A stretch of 64,000 nt of DNA from Phascolarctos cinereus (taxonomy: Eukaryota; Chordata; Mammalia; Diprotodontia; Phascolarctidae). The DNA is taken from NCBI RefSeq assembly GCF_002099425.1, contig NW_018343954.1:23025501-23089500 (forward strand), read 5' to 3'. Both the position numbers and the translations under genes were made by a program. Under the pieces are notes generated by a model. That model saw only the letters and a program-made list of their open reading frames with translations. It was not told where the DNA came from and did no database searches. Positions 33,945 through 46,158 of the stretch are shown in pieces (position 1 is the stretch's first letter; each line of letters begins with the position of its first letter).

Positions 33945-34500
33945 GGGAGAAAAGGAAAACCCTGCCCAAGATGTGACCAGGAGGGACATTGGAGCAAAGA
34001 TTATCCCCAAGGTTGGAAAAGTGGTGGAATCAGTCCCCATTACCCCATCCTCCAGTCTTCTCAACACTGGGAATAACAGGGGAGCCTGGGGCTTGGTAGC
34101 ACTCCCACTTTCTCCATCTCTCTCACTGAGCCCTAGGCAAAAATCAAGGCCAAAGGTAAGGTTACCCACTTCAGCATGACTACCATTCTCTGTTTTACAC
34201 CAATTACTCTGGCCCTACTTGCCCCTCAACCCTTCTGGTTGAGGGAAACTAAGGGATGTCTCCAGACATCATCCCTCTCCCTTGCTTATTTGAGGATCTG
34301 ATGTTTGAATACTCCCTCCTTATTTTCTCCTCTTGCCCTGCCCCTTTGTTGGAAACTGACCTGATGGTGAATTTGGGGAGCCAATCTTCTCTAGCTAAGC
34401 CTCCCATCTCTCTTTTCCCTCTGTGCACCAGACATCCCCATTTTCTCCCAGAAGTGTGGGAGAAAGTTGAGCTAATTATTTGGCATCAGGGAATGATGTC
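33945..34500 (+). pseudogene. ERV nucleocapsid, protease and pol-start fossil
   Basis: A zinc-knuckle region reading GKPCPRCDQEGHWSKD (about 33955-34005) is typical of gammaretroviral nucleocapsid, which binds genomic RNA. Downstream (about 34.28-34.38 kb) CPAPLLETDLMVNLGS resembles the C-terminal part of a retroviral protease. LPEVWEKVELIIW near 34.45 kb resembles the start of pol. The rest of pol is not present. Non-functional. Confidence 0.68.
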
Positions 34501-35190
34501 AAGCAACTTTTTTATAATTTGGTTACCGCTAAAATAATTTGGCTATTGTTGGTTATCATTATAATGTGTAAACTAGCCACAAAGCTTATTCGGGTTATGG
34601 CTTGTTGAGAATTTGCAAGTATATAGAAATTATCTCCAACAACTGGCTTTTTACACCAGGACAAATTTAAATTTGAGATGTAAATCCTGGAAAAGCTTTT
34701 TTCTTAAATTGTGATCAGTGAAACTTGCTGTTTGAGGTAAAAAAGCTTATAATTTTATTTTGAGTTGTCTAATGGATCATAATCCATCAATAAATCAATA
34801 ATCCACCATTTGAGAAATGCCACAAACTACTCAGAGAGAATGTGATACTGATGGGAAATCAGCATCTGGAAAAGCTGAGAGGACAATTTTAGCCTCAGTC
34901 TAAGATGGGATCCTTCTGGCTCACTATGTTCCTTTAAAAGGAATGCCATCCACCTGGCTATTCCTGAGTCTAGCTATGAAGTGGATTTGGTACTGTGGTA
35001 GCAAACAGCAGGTACCAGCCTTGACTCCCCCATCATTCCCTGGATGTAGCCTATGCTCAGTTCCAGTCAACCTCCTCTTTGGGACTCCATTGAAGAAGGA
35101 ACAGCTCTACGCCCCTTGCCAGCAAGAAGCAGTTTCAGAAGCCAAGACCTTTGACCCTTACCCCAAAAGGATTTGGGTTCCATTTGTCTG
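34501..35190 (+). other. Possible env remnants of the ERV
   Basis: A hydrophobic segment (IIWLLLVIIIMCKLAT) near 34.53-34.58 kb could be from an env transmembrane region. The stretch just before the polypurine tract lies where env would end. Nothing else is recognisable, and the assignment rests mainly on position. Confidence 0.3.
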
Positions 35191-35515
35191 AGGGGGGGGA
35201 ATGATGAGGATGGGAGCTAGACCCCAAAAAGGAAAAACTCTGGACTTTCCCACATGGCCAAATCTCTGGCATTACCTTCAGGCTATAATCCCATCAACTG
35301 CCCCATCATTGTGGCTACACCCAATCTCTTAATTCTCTATTGCCCTTAACCTAGCCTTGCCCTCTCTTGTTTTACCTCTGTATGGCCCCCAGTCATTTCC
35401 CACCTTTAATCCTAGCTAGGCTCCATTCTCCCTTGGCCATGTGGTCCAGGTCCCAGGAGTTCTGCTCACCCCAGTTTACTGGCCATTACTATCCAGATCC
35501 TCCTTAGACCAATAA
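35191..35515 (+). repeat. Polypurine tract and 3' LTR start of the ERV
   Basis: AGGGGGGGGAA (35191-35201) is a polypurine tract. It is followed immediately by TGATGAGGATGGGAGC, similar to the solo LTR start TGATGGGGGCGGGG. The LTR sequence fades before 35515, where unrelated repeat debris and a CT-rich microsatellite begin. Confidence 0.6.
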
Positions 35516-35555
35516 ATGATTTGCCCAAGACCACATAACAAGTGACTGACACAGA

Positions 35556-35716
35556 CAAGGATTTATTTCCTTCCTTCTTTCTTTCCTTCCTTCCTTCCCT
35601 CCTTCCCTCATTCTCTCTTTCCTTCCTTCCTCCCTTGCTCCCTTCCTTCTTCTCTCCCTCCCTCCCTTCTTTCCTTCTTTCTTTCTTTCCTTCCTTCCTT
35701 CCTTTCTTCCCTTCTG
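35556..35716. repeat. Pyrimidine-rich (CTTT/CCTT)n microsatellite
   Basis: About 160 bp of imperfect TTCC/TTTC repeats on the plus strand, capable of triplex (H-DNA) formation. It creates a Ser/Phe/Leu-rich frame that is not a gene. Confidence 0.95.
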
Positions 35717-36468
35717 GCTTTATTTTTTTAACTACTTTTTCTTGCTGCTTCTCTATAGATTAAATTTTTATTTTTTATTTTTATATTTATATAGTAACAA
35801 AAGGAAGGGATTGTGGTATGGCAGGGTTGGGGGGACTGCTTCTTGAAGTAAAGATGTGAGTTCAAATACAACCAACACATAACTGTGTTCTCTGTGAAGA
35901 AGGGAGGTTGGCACTTTCTCTTTAGTCCTCTGGCTCAGAAAAGGCAGTGAATATTGGTTGGAAGTAGCAATTATGCTTGTGATTTTCTTTGACAAATATT
36001 GGTGGGAAAGGGGTGGCCTCTCTGTTAGCTGAACATCTAAACATGATTTTCTATTTTTTTTAATATAAAAATTAAATTAATGGGCCTTTGTGATGGGTGT
36101 ATTCTAACTCATTAAGAAATTCTCCACTGGGAGAAAGAGATATGCAAAGCCATGAAGGAGAGGACAAAGAAAGACACATCCAAATCATCGATATTGGTGA
36201 GACGAGGATTCAACTGGAACTGGGCATGGGCAGGATATGAAAGGTATGGAACTTGGCCTTAAGCTATGCTGGGCAGAAAATGGTGGTTGAAAAGACATAG
36301 AGAGGTAGTTCACAAATGTGACAAAATGAGAGCGCAATCACCAGTAGTTATGGACATCATGGTTGGGGTGAGGCTGGGGTAGAGAAAAACAAATACATCT
36401 AAAAAGGAAAGGGTGAAAAAGAGAAGAAAAATGGGTTTTGGATCCTTGTGTAGTTAAAAGGGAAATAG
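35717..36468. other. Unique non-coding sequence
   Basis: No recognised element. Confidence 0.45.
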
Positions 36469-37068
36469 TAAAATTCTGGATGTGTCCCAACCATTCTGGA
36501 AAGCAATTTAGAACTAAGAACTATAAAACTGTGGATACCCTTTGAGCCAGCAATACCACTATACACCAAAGAGATTTAGAAAATTGCAAAAGGACTTAAT
36601 AAGTACAAAATATTTATAGCAGCTCTTTTTTGTAATAGCAAAGAATTGGAAATTGAGGGGATGCCCATCAATTGTGGGAGGGTTCCTTAACAATGTGGTA
36701 TATGATTGTGATAGGATACTATTGTGCTATAAGAAGTGAAGAACAGGATGCTTTCAAAGAAACCTGGAAAGACTTACATGAACTGATGTAAAGGGAAGTG
36801 GGCAGAACCAAGAGAATATTGTACGTAGTAATAGGAATATTGTATGATCAACTGTGAATAATTTAGCCATTCTCAGCAATACATAGATCCAAGACAGTTC
36901 CGAAGGACTTATTATGAAAAATGTTATCACCACCAGAGAAAGAACTGATGGAGTTTGAATACAGATCAAAGCATACTAGTTTTTTATGTTTTTGCCAGGA
37001 TGGGAGGGGGGAGGATGGTCTGTTCTCTTTCATAACATGTCTAAAATGGAAAATAAAATAAAATTCTG
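36469..37068 (+). mobile_element. 5'-truncated L1 3' end with TSD
   Basis: L1 body 36479-37058 on the plus strand. ORF2 C-terminal sequence (CAACCATTCTGGAAAGCAAT, GGGGATGCCCATCAATTGTG, GTGGTATATGATTGTGATAG) is followed by a 3' UTR with GAGAAAGAACTGATGGAGTT and CATAACATGTCTAAAATGG and a short A-rich tail. TAAAATTCTG at 36469-36478 and 37059-37068 is the TSD. A normal truncated L1. Confidence 0.9.
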
Positions 37069-38930
37069 TAGGTTGGAAAATTAGTGGACTAAATAAGGCA
37101 GCCTTAAAGAGGGTCTTGGGTGTTTCACAAGCATTTTGTTTTGTTTTGTTTTTTAACCACCAGCTAAGAAAGGCCAGAGTTTTGAATAAAGATATTCTTC
37201 AAAGAAAATTGAATTACAAGTGTCCACAGAGCCAGGGAAGCACAAAGAAAATAATAAATCCAATAGCCAAGAGAGGAAACTAGCAGTAATGAATAGTAAT
37301 GATGAAAATCTTATCAGATGTGACTCTTAAAACAAAACAATTAAAAGGCTTTTATTTTGTTAAGTAACCACAAGCTTACTTAACGTTATTATGAAGCTTT
37401 CATGGGAAATGCCTTTCTTTGCAAGATGGGTTTTAAAAAGCAGCTCTGCAAACATTCTGAAAAGACCAAGCTGCATATTGCTCAAGCATTGACTTCATTC
37501 TGCTAAATTGAATCTAATTAAACCAAATACTATTTGATATGAAACTGTAGTGCTGCCATCATCTGAGTCATGCTGTGGTGCTTTAAAGCCATCTCAGGTC
37601 TTAATGACATTTAGTAGAGTTGTCTATTCAGCATCACTGTATATTCTCTAGTAGCTTTATGAGGAATTTGATCAGATTGTTTCCCTCAATACTTTCATCT
37701 CTGATTGTAGTGGGACCCATTCTGGAGCCAGGATTTATCATAATTTGCTTTGTTTTTTCAGGCCCTGGGAGGCAACCCCAATTAGAATTTTATCAAAGTC
37801 ATCCTTTCCACAGGAATAAAATAATCCTTCAGAAACTATCTGGATTAGGTCTTAGTTTTATCCTACTAATGAATACTCTGGAGAGGCTTAGGTAATTTTA
37901 CAGAACAAATTAACCTCAGAGCATGAGTATTAAAAATGTTCATTATACTGGACACCTGTAAAGCATATTTAAATACAATTTAAATGACCATCACAGGCCT
38001 AGTGGCTATCAGTTGGTAAAGGTTGTGAATACAATGGCAATAAAATTAGGATTATGTTAAAATGTTCTTAGAATATGCAGGGTATCACCTTTGAAATACA
38101 ACTGTCTTTCCAAACTCTTTGTCAGAGTAGAGGAACCCTGCATCTGCTTTATCTCTCCCATTCATTGAAAGAGAGTATTGCTGGGTGGGGTACTGACCCA
38201 GATGAAAATTAGTTACAGTGGCACTACTATTTAAAATAAAGTGATTAGAACATTCAGTTTAAGAGCATGTAAACCAGTGTTTTGCCTCATTTCTTTGGCA
38301 TATCTACACAATCCAACTCTTAGCTTTGCTAATAGGAAAGCACAAAAACTAATTGGTATTCTCTGTTTTCAAATATTTGTATCCTCAAGCTTCTGTGCTT
38401 AAAAAGGCCTGACAGAGTGTCTTCATTATCTCATTATGCACAATTATTTCATACTCTAATGCCAAGGCCTGAGAGTAATTTATTTATGTTGTTCATCAAT
38501 CTAAACTTTTGCACTTAGAATGAGATTTAAGCATTTTTGAGAAGAAAATTCTGATGTAGACTGAAGTGTGACTTTTCTCATGATGATTCAGCAGATAAGA
38601 AATCTCTTTTTAGTAAATGAAAAAAAAAGACCAAGAAATATACTGAGCATTCCAAGTGTTTAAAGAGTTTTTTTTTTATTATTATTGTTACAGTTGTTGT
38701 TATTATGGTCATTGTTATTGTTGCAATTATAGTTTTTTTTTTTAACCTTTTGCCATATTCCCCAATAAAGCTGGAAATACTAGAGTGGTATAATAACCTA
38801 CAAGGTCATATACTGTTCTGTTAGCAAAGCTAAATTCTAAGAGGATCAAATTATAAGTGGTCATTTACATAATGATAATTGAAATGAATATAGTATTTTA
38901 AAGAATTGAAAATTATTTTTTTTTGTTTTT
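37069..38930. other. Unique sequence, candidate conserved non-coding DNA
   Basis: 1.86 kb with no transposon signature, in contrast to its surroundings. The 37.44-38.10 kb part is compositionally complex (CATCATCTGAGTCATGCTGTGG, GGTCTTAATGACATTTAG, homeodomain-like TAATTA/TAATT cores) and lacks open frames with coding character. An enhancer-like conserved element is possible but unproven. T-rich tracts occur at 38.67-38.74 kb. Confidence 0.35.
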
Positions 38931-38934
38931 AAAA

Positions 38935-39135
38935 AGAGTATACCTCATTTGACTCTTAGAAAATTCCTGTGAAGCAAGTACCAATCTCCACTCTATAGAT
39001 GAGGAAACTGAGTCACAGAGTGGTTATATACTTTGTCTATGGTTACATAACTAGTAGAGTGTCAGAGGCAGAACTGAGAACCAGGTCTTGCCTAACTTCA
39101 AATGTAATTTTTCTTTTCACTATACTATGATGCTT
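38935..39135 (-). repeat. MIR SINE relic
   Basis: CTCTATAGATGAGGAAACTG, then GTTACATAACTAGTAGAGTG and GAGAACCAGGTCTTGCC in the inverted MIR order. Confidence 0.78.
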
Positions 39136-40181
39136 GTCAATAGATTTCTCACAGGACTCTAAAGTACTTATGTTTTGTTGTTAATATACTTATCTAACTT
39201 TTTACTTTACTTACCTACTACTAGAATGGAAGCTACTTTAGGAAGAAGAAAAAGTCTTGTATTATCTGAATCATCTATCCTTTTTTGTTGCTTGGAATGC
39301 TAAGCCTAGAAGAGCCAAATCCCTATCTATGCAGGCACCTCGCCCCCCTCCTTTGCCTAGCCATATTGGAGGAGCAAAAAAGAATGATTAAAGTGCTGTA
39401 CTTCTTTCTGTCCATGCCTGATGACAACCTGCCATGCAGGTTCAACTTCAATCTTTGGCTGTGCCATTTTCTGCCTAATCTCCAGTTTTCAGAGGGAAGA
39501 AAAGTAGTGAAATGGGGCCTTCCATTTGATCTTGTGCTGCACTTTTCTCCTGCTTGTTCTCCAGATTTCTTTGTGAAGAATGGTGTTTTCTATTCAATAA
39601 TGAACATTCTCACACTCAGTCACACCCTACATATCCCAGTTATTCTTAGATCCTCATCTAAACCCCATTCCCCAATCCTCAGTAATTCTTTATTCTCATC
39701 CCCCTCAACACTCCCACCCCAAAGTTCTGACCAAAAGCCAGCCTCCCCTTCCACTATATTCTCTAAAATGTCTATTACAAAGGCAATAAGTTTCCTTCGT
39801 CCTAAATCTTTTCCTCTCCCACTCCTTCCACTTGATGAAACCTGATCTGACCACCTCCCTGAACATGATGCAGCCCTCTGGCCACTCTTTCAAATACTGG
39901 CTATACCTGTCACTCATCCTCCTCAGCTAACAGGTTGAGGTGGGATAGTTGAATACTCTTTGTTCTTCATTGCAACTTCCAGGTTCTCTCAGTACCTGTC
40001 ATACTCAGTAACCTCACCTCCCTTGAGGTTCTTGCTATTCATCTCTACTGACCAATCAAAATCCTAGTAGCTGTCATCTACAGACCTCCAGGTCACTCCT
40101 CTTTCTTCCTAAATGAGTTGAGAACATGACTCTCAGTTTTTCTCTCCTCAACTCCTGCCCTCATGCTTGGGACATCAATAT

Positions 40182-40232
40182 ACATACATATACATACATG
40201 TATATGTATGTATGTGTGTATACATACATATT
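40182..40232. repeat. (TACA)n/(TATG)n microsatellite
   Basis: Alternating TACATACATA and TATGTATGTG blocks form an imperfect inverted repeat (hairpin-capable). Confidence 0.9.
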
Positions 40233-40916
40233 TGACTCTCTCTCAAACACTATAACCAATCAGTTCCTCAATTTACTCATTTCCCATGACCTATTATATC
40301 CCATTTCATTCACACACAAAGATATTCATATCATTGATCTTGCCATCACCCACAAATATATCACCTCCATGTTCAAGAATTCCAAAATTTCCTTATTATA
40401 CCATAATCTACTGGATTTCCATCTCTCCCTCTGCTTCCCCTGTCAAATCCTACTCTTTACCCATGATATACAGTTCAATCCCTTGACTTCTCATTTATCT
40501 TCCAGATGATCTCCCCTACACTAGTGTCTCTCTCATCTTTTCCCCATCTTGACTCCTTGGTGAATTAATTCCACTCTACACTGAACTCTTTTCTTGAGTC
40601 CCTAGTCTCCTTATAATTCCACTTATCATGCCCTGCCAGGCCTCAGCCTTGGATCATTTCTGCCATCAGCTGCCTTCACTCCCTATCCATGTGCTGCTGA
40701 ATGAAGGTGAAGAAAATCATGCCACCATGCTGACTGGGTCCATTAAAATTGCATGTTACATAACCTCAAATGGGTCCTCACTGGTGCTATGCAATCCTTG
40801 CTATATATCCATGATTAATTCATTATCCCACTTCCCACAGTGGCTCTTCCAAACCTTTTAATCCTTCCTCAAATTTCCCATGGCTTTTCCTATCCCTACC
40901 TTCTCAGCTAAGAAAC

Positions 40917-41010
40917 TCACCTCATATTTTACAGCAGAATAACTGAGACCATACACTGTGAGTTCACCTCATATTTTACAGCAGAATAACTGAGACGATA
41001 CACTGTGAGT
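40917..41010. repeat. 47-bp tandem duplication
   Basis: Two copies of a 47-bp unit starting TCACCTCATATTTTACAGCA, at 40917-40963 and 40964-41010, differ at one base (GAGACC against GAGACG). The unit lies within old L2 sequence, so this is a recent local duplication. Confidence 0.95.
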
Positions 41011-42044
41011 TTCCCTCTTCCTCATCTCTCATCAAATATGTGTCTTCTGTCACTATCTTCTCCTTCACCCCTTTCTCACATGAAAAGGTGGTCTTAGTCT
41101 TTATCAAGGCTAAGTCTTCTGCCTCCTCAAATGATCTTTCTATCTTGTCTCCTCCAACTACTCTCTCTGCCATCCTCACTCTATCTCTTATTTTCAATCT
41201 CTCCTTGTCTACTTACTTTTCCCCTACTGCATGCAAATGTGCCCATGTCTCCCCCATTAGACTGTAGGCTTCTTGAGAGTAATGACTTTTTTTTCCCTCT
41301 TTTTGTATTTCCTGAGCTTAGCATAGTGCATGATGCACAGTAGGCTCTTAAATATTTATTTATTCTTCACCCCTTAATTCTCTGAGAAAACTGGAACCAT
41401 TCAAATTGACCTCTCCTCTTCATCTAAAAGCTCCTGTTAACATAACTCCTCCAATTCTCCTCCTTTTCACCTTTATCAGATAAAGAGTTGCTTCTTTTTG
41501 CCAAGGCCATCCCCTCTACAGAAAAGGTGTTTTTTTCTCTCATCACACTTCATCTTCTCCAACAGACTTTCCCTTCAAATTGCCCTCTCTTTCCCTCTAG
41601 TCTTTATATTTTCCCTATTCATTGCTTCTAAACCTATTATTTTCAAATGTGTTAACTTCTTTGCCAGTCTTAATTTTTTTAACCTTACACTTTCATTTCC
41701 CCAATCTATCTTTTTATTTCTCATCTATTTTTCTCAAACTCCTAGATAAAAGTTATATACAAATGATTTATTGATTTATTTATTTAATCCTCAATTTAAT
41801 ACTCAAAAAAGTATTTTTGTAATCTGGTTTTTAACCTCATGACTCATCAGACACTGCTCTCTCTGAAGTCACCTGTGATCTCTTAAATTTCAGATCTGAT
41901 GATATTTTATCATTATTATTTGTTATTTGCTTCTATGTTGCATGTGACACTATTTTTCATCTTCTACTCCCAAATACTGTTCATTCACAATTTTGGTGAG
42001 CTACCACTCTCATGTTTTTCCTCCTACCTGATTACTCCTTCATA

Positions 42045-42163
42045 CATACATACTCATTTATCTATACATATGTATTTATGTATATGTACACATGTATGTA
42101 TGTATATGTGTGTATATATATATACACACACACACATATGTGTATACACATATATATATATTT
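42045..42163. repeat. TA/TG/CA compound microsatellite
   Basis: Alternating purine-pyrimidine TACA, TATG, CACA and TATA runs next to the 3' end of a minus-strand L1 fragment, possibly grown from its tail. Confidence 0.9.
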
Positions 42164-42164
42164 A

Positions 42165-42368
42165 CAATGATATCCCCATTCTCACTATATTTTGCATCAG
42201 TTAATATAGGTCTTAAGATGTTGTTTGTTTGTTTTTCTAAAACTACCCCATTGTCATTTCCCATAGCACGATAGTCCTCCATCACATTCATATGCCACAA
42301 CTTGTTCAGCCATTTCCCAATTGATGAGCAACCCCTACATTTTCAAGTCTTTGACACCAAAACAGAAC
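42165..42368 (-). mobile_element. Short L1 3' fragment (ORF2 C-terminus)
   Basis: Reverse-strand ORF2 C-terminal text: CTTGTTCAGCCATTTCCC and ATTGATGAGCAACCCC, the counterpart of the frame MWHMNVMEDYRAMGND (42300 leftward). It is inserted in the L2 relic. TSD not found. Confidence 0.75.
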
Positions 42369-42445
42369 CCATTATCTGCCTTCACCCCATCTACTTCTCC
42401 TCCAAATGTCCCTATTTCTGTAAAAGGCAACATAATTCTTCTAGT

Positions 42446-42458
42446 CTCCCAGGTTTCT
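42446..42458. repeat. Left TSD of the 3.7-kb L1
   Basis: CTCCCAGGTTTCT here and CTCCCAAGTTTCT at 46159-46171 (one difference in 13). Both copies are part of the continuous L2 text. Confidence 0.85.
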
Positions 42459-45400
42459 TTTTTAAAATTAATTATTTATTTTTAAAACATCTTTTTCCTT
42501 TTAAATTTTGAATTCCAATTTCTCTTCCTCCCTCCCACTGAAGAGGCAAGCAATATATCAATTATGCATGTAAACTCATATAAACAGTTCCATATTAGCC
42601 ATATTTCAATAAAAAGCATTAAAAATAGAGTGAGAAAATATATTTCAATTTCTCTGAGTTCCTCAGGTCTCTCTCTGGAGGAGAAGAATATTTTTTCAAG
42701 AGTGCTTTGGAATTGTATTAGATCATTGTATTGATCAGAGCAGTCAACTTTTTTACAGTTGATCATCATTATTGCTGTGCACAATGATCTCCCCATTCTC
42801 ACTTCACTTTGCATCAGTTAATACATGGCTTGACATGTTTTGTTTTGTGTTGTTTTTCTGAAACTACCCCCTTGTCATTCATAGTAAAATAGTACTCCAT
42901 CACAATCATATGCCACAACTTGTTCATCCATTTCCCAGTTGATGAGCATCCTTTAGATTTCCAATTCTTTGCGACCACAAAAAGAGCCTCTATAAATGTT
43001 TTTGTACACATAGGTCCTTTTTCTTTTTTTTCTTTTTTGATCTTTTTGTGTTATAGACCAAGCAGTGATATTGTTGGGTCAAAGATATGCCCAGTTTTAT
43101 AGATCTTTGGATCTAGTTTCAAATTGTTCTCCAGGTCCAACCACTACTATGTCAACAATTCATTAGTGTACCTATTTTCCCTCATCCCCTCCAGTCTTTG
43201 TCATTTTTAATACAGGTCAGGTAGTACCTCAGAGTTGTTTCAGTTTTTCTCTAATCAATAGTGATTTAGAGCATTTTCTCATGTGATTATAGATAACTTT
43301 GAATTCTTCTGAAAATTGCTTCTTTATATCCTATGACCACATATCAATTGGGGGAATGTCTCTTACTTTTATAACCTTCACTCAGTTCTATATTCAGTAC
43401 ATATTTGAGAAATGAGGCCTTCGTCAGAGAAATTTTCTGTAAACAATTTTGATATTACTTCATTGTCTATGGTACCTTTTTAGCAAAATGTAGTGTTCCT
43501 GATTATCCCTTTTAATTAGGTCAATTCAGATTTTTGCTTTGTCTGAGATTATGATTACTATTCCAGCCTTTTTATTCATATTAGGTTCTGCTCCAGGCCT
43601 TTATGTTAACTATGTGTTTGTTTGTCTTTCTCTTCAAGTGTGTCTCTTGCAAACAATATATTATTGGATTCTGGTTTCTAATTCATTCTTCTAATCACTT
43701 CCTTTGTAAGGGTAGACTCATCCCATTCAGATTCACAGTTGTCACTACTATGTATTTCTAGCCATTCCAGTTTCTTCTTTCTTTCCTCTCTCTTTGTCCT
43801 ATCCCTCCTCAGAAGTCTATCTTGCTTATAATTACTTCCTCCCTCATTATTGCTTATTATTACTGCCTTCCCTTTTAGCATCACTCTCCTTTCTCTTACC
43901 CCTTTCCTGCCTTATTTACTTTTGGGTAAGTTACATTTCTATACATGATGTATATGTATATGTCTTCTTCTTTCGTTCAAATAACTGATTAGAATACAAT
44001 TCAAGCATTGCCTGTCACCACCACCCCATTTTCTTCTCTACTGTAAAAGTTTTTTCATCTGCATGTCTTTTATGTGAGAAAATTTTCACCATTCTACCTC
44101 TCCCTTCTTTCTTCCTCTAATGCATACTTCTTTTTCACACACACCCTCCTTTTGGAAAGAGATCATCCCAACATAATCAGCTCACATCTACACCCTCTGT
44201 CTATGTAAACTACTTTTAATTGCCCTAATAATGACAAAGATCTTAGGAATTAACATCTCCCTATATTAGAATGAAAATAGTTTAACTTCATTGAGAACCT
44301 TATGATTGCTCTTTCATGTTTACTTTTTTATGCTTTTCTTGACTCTTGTGATTAAATGTCCAATTTTCTGTTCAACTCTGATCTTTTTATCAAGAATACT
44401 TGAAAGTCTTCCATTTCATTAAATATCCATTTTTCCCTCTTGAAGGCTTATACTCACTTGAAGGCTATTTTTGGCTATAATCCTACCTACTTTGCCTTCT
44501 AGAATATTATATCCCAAACACTTCACTCCATTAACATGGAAGCCACTAAATTTTTGTGTTCCTAGCTGTGGCTCCAAGACGTTTGAACTGTTTCTTTCTG
44601 GCTGCTTTTAATATTTTCTCTTTGATATAGAAGCTCTTGAATTTGACTATAATATTCCTGGGAGTTTTAATTTTGAGATCGCTTTCAAAAGGTGATGAGT
44701 AGATTCTTTTCATTTCTATTTTACCCTCCGGACCAAAGATATTGGGGGAGCTTTCCTTGGTAATTTCTTGAAATATGGTGTCTAGGCTTTTTCTTTGATC
44801 ATAGCTTTCAAGTAGTCAAATAATTCTTAAATTATCTTCCCTTGATCTATTTTCTAGGATAATTGTTTTTCTTCTGATGAGATATTTCATTTTTGTTTCT
44901 ATTTTTGCACTCTTTTGACTTTGTACTTGTATTTGTACTTGAAGTCTCATAAAGTTATTTGTTTCACTTCTCCAATTCTACTTTTTAATGAACTATTTTC
45001 ATCAGTTAGTTTTTGTACCTCTTTTTTCATTTGAGCAATTTTGGAGTTCTTTTCTTCATTGTATTTCTGTGCCTTCTTTTCCATTTAGCCTGTTTTGTTT
45101 TTTTGAGGAGTTTTTTTTTTTCAGTGAATTTCTGTGCCTCTTTTGCCATTAGGCCAATTCTGTTTTTAAGGCCTTATTTTCTTCAGTATTTTGAGTGCCT
45201 CTTTCACCAACCTATTAATTCTCATTTCATAATTTTCTTGCATCATTACCATTTCTTTTCCCAATTTTTTCCTTTATCAGCTTTATCACTTTATTTAAGG
45301 CTTCCAGGAATTCTTGTTGGGCTTTGGTCCAATTAGCATTTTTCTTTGATATTTTGTTTATAGCTGTTTTTCACATTGTTGTCTTCTTTGAGTTTATGTC

Positions 45401-46158
45401 TTGGTCTTCCCTGAAAATGTAGTTTCTTTTTATAGCCAAGTTTTTGTTGTTGTTGTTTTTGCTCATTTCCCCAGACTATTCCTTTGCTTTGAACTTTATT
45501 TTAAAATTGTACTCTGGTCACCTGGAGGTGGTGAGGCACTGTTCCAGACTTCAGGTTTTTTGTGTTGCTGTTTTCAGAGCTTGTTCAGGGGTCTACAAGT
45601 TTTGCTGCTTCAAAGGTAGTATGATCCTGAGAAAGTGGTCCACACTCTGGTCTTTACACAGGAAGGACCTCTCACCCTCTGCAGCCATGGTCACTAGCTC
45701 TCTCTTTGACTTGGAACTGTGAACAGGTCTCTTGCTCCCCTGCGACCAACAATTAGCACACCTTTTCCCTTTGGATCTATGTCACAGAACTGTGTATTAG
45801 TGACAAAGTAGCCAATCGGTGCCAGCTGTTACCCAGTGCCAGCAAAGGGTCTGACCAGTTGTCTTTCTATCTCTGGGCTGAGAACTCTCAAAGGTACTGC
45901 TACTGTACTGGTTGTTGCTGCCACTACATGTGTGGACTCTGGATGGACTTCTATCCCAGTGTCACAAACTTCTCTTGCCAATCTCCTAAATTCTCTTAGA
46001 ACAGAAAAAAATGTCTTTCTCTGGCCTTTTCTTGGCTCTGGTCCTCCAAAATTTTATTTGAATCATTATTTTAAAATTGTTTGGAGGGGAATGTTGAAAG
46101 AGTTCATCTGGGTTGTCTCCAGTATACCATCTTGGCTCTGCCCCCTCTTTCTCTCTGC
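42459..46158 (-). mobile_element. L1 with both ends but no reverse-transcriptase region
   Basis: Minus-strand L1, 3.7 kb, with a 13-bp TSD. Order on the plus strand: tail and 3' UTR (42.46-42.69 kb), ORF2 C-terminus (to about 43.44 kb; frame FIEALFVVAKNWKSKGCSST on the minus strand), then directly endonuclease-domain sequence (about 43.46-43.76 kb), inter-ORF (43.76-44.39 kb), ORF1 (44.4-45.46 kb) and 5' UTR (45.48-46.15 kb, ending GTATACCATCTTGGCTCTG). By comparison with the L1 pieces at 13.5 and 53-56 kb, about 2.5 kb comprising the reverse transcriptase is absent at about 43.45 kb. The frames are not intact. Confidence 0.8.

Larger units (their letters stand above)
31480..35515 (+). mobile_element. 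Class I (gammaretrovirus-like) endogenous retrovirus, decayed
   Basis: Ancient provirus on the plus strand. Parts: the R-U5 end of a 5' LTR (AATAAA near 31599, end TCA at 31710), leader, gag matrix region (about 31.9-32.35 kb), and gag proline-rich and capsid region (about 32.9-33.93 kb). A nucleocapsid zinc-knuckle region follows at about 33.95-34.01 kb, then protease-like (about 34.08-34.37 kb) and a short pol beginning (to about 34.5 kb). A possible env remnant precedes a G-rich polypurine tract (35191-35201) and the start of a 3' LTR (35202). Most of pol and env is missing. The element is broken in many places and cannot be active. Gag resembles mammalian class I ERVs. A solo LTR from a related element lies inside gag. 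Left and right limits are approximate. Confidence 0.72.
39270..41360 (+). repeat. L2-clade LINE relic, copy 1 (ORF2 and 3' tail)
   Basis: Plus-strand L2-like sequence. The endonuclease region at 40.05-40.18 kb includes a translated IYRPPGHSS motif, followed by a GDFN-position segment where a microsatellite has expanded. Later CATGCCCATGTCTCCCCC-type sequence (41.2 kb) leads directly into the L2 3' tail (GACTGTAGGCTTCTTGAG … TAGGCTCTTAAATA). The frames are broken throughout. The open frame at 39285-39845 lies in this relic and is not a host gene. Confidence 0.65.

Noticed and set aside
35542-35763. Ser/Phe/Leu-rich frame
   Set aside because: Translation of a CTTT/CCTT microsatellite.
39285-39845. 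Longest-class open frame (186 codons)
   Set aside because: It lies in the L2 copy 1 relic, with no recognisable domain in this frame. A host exon is not supported.
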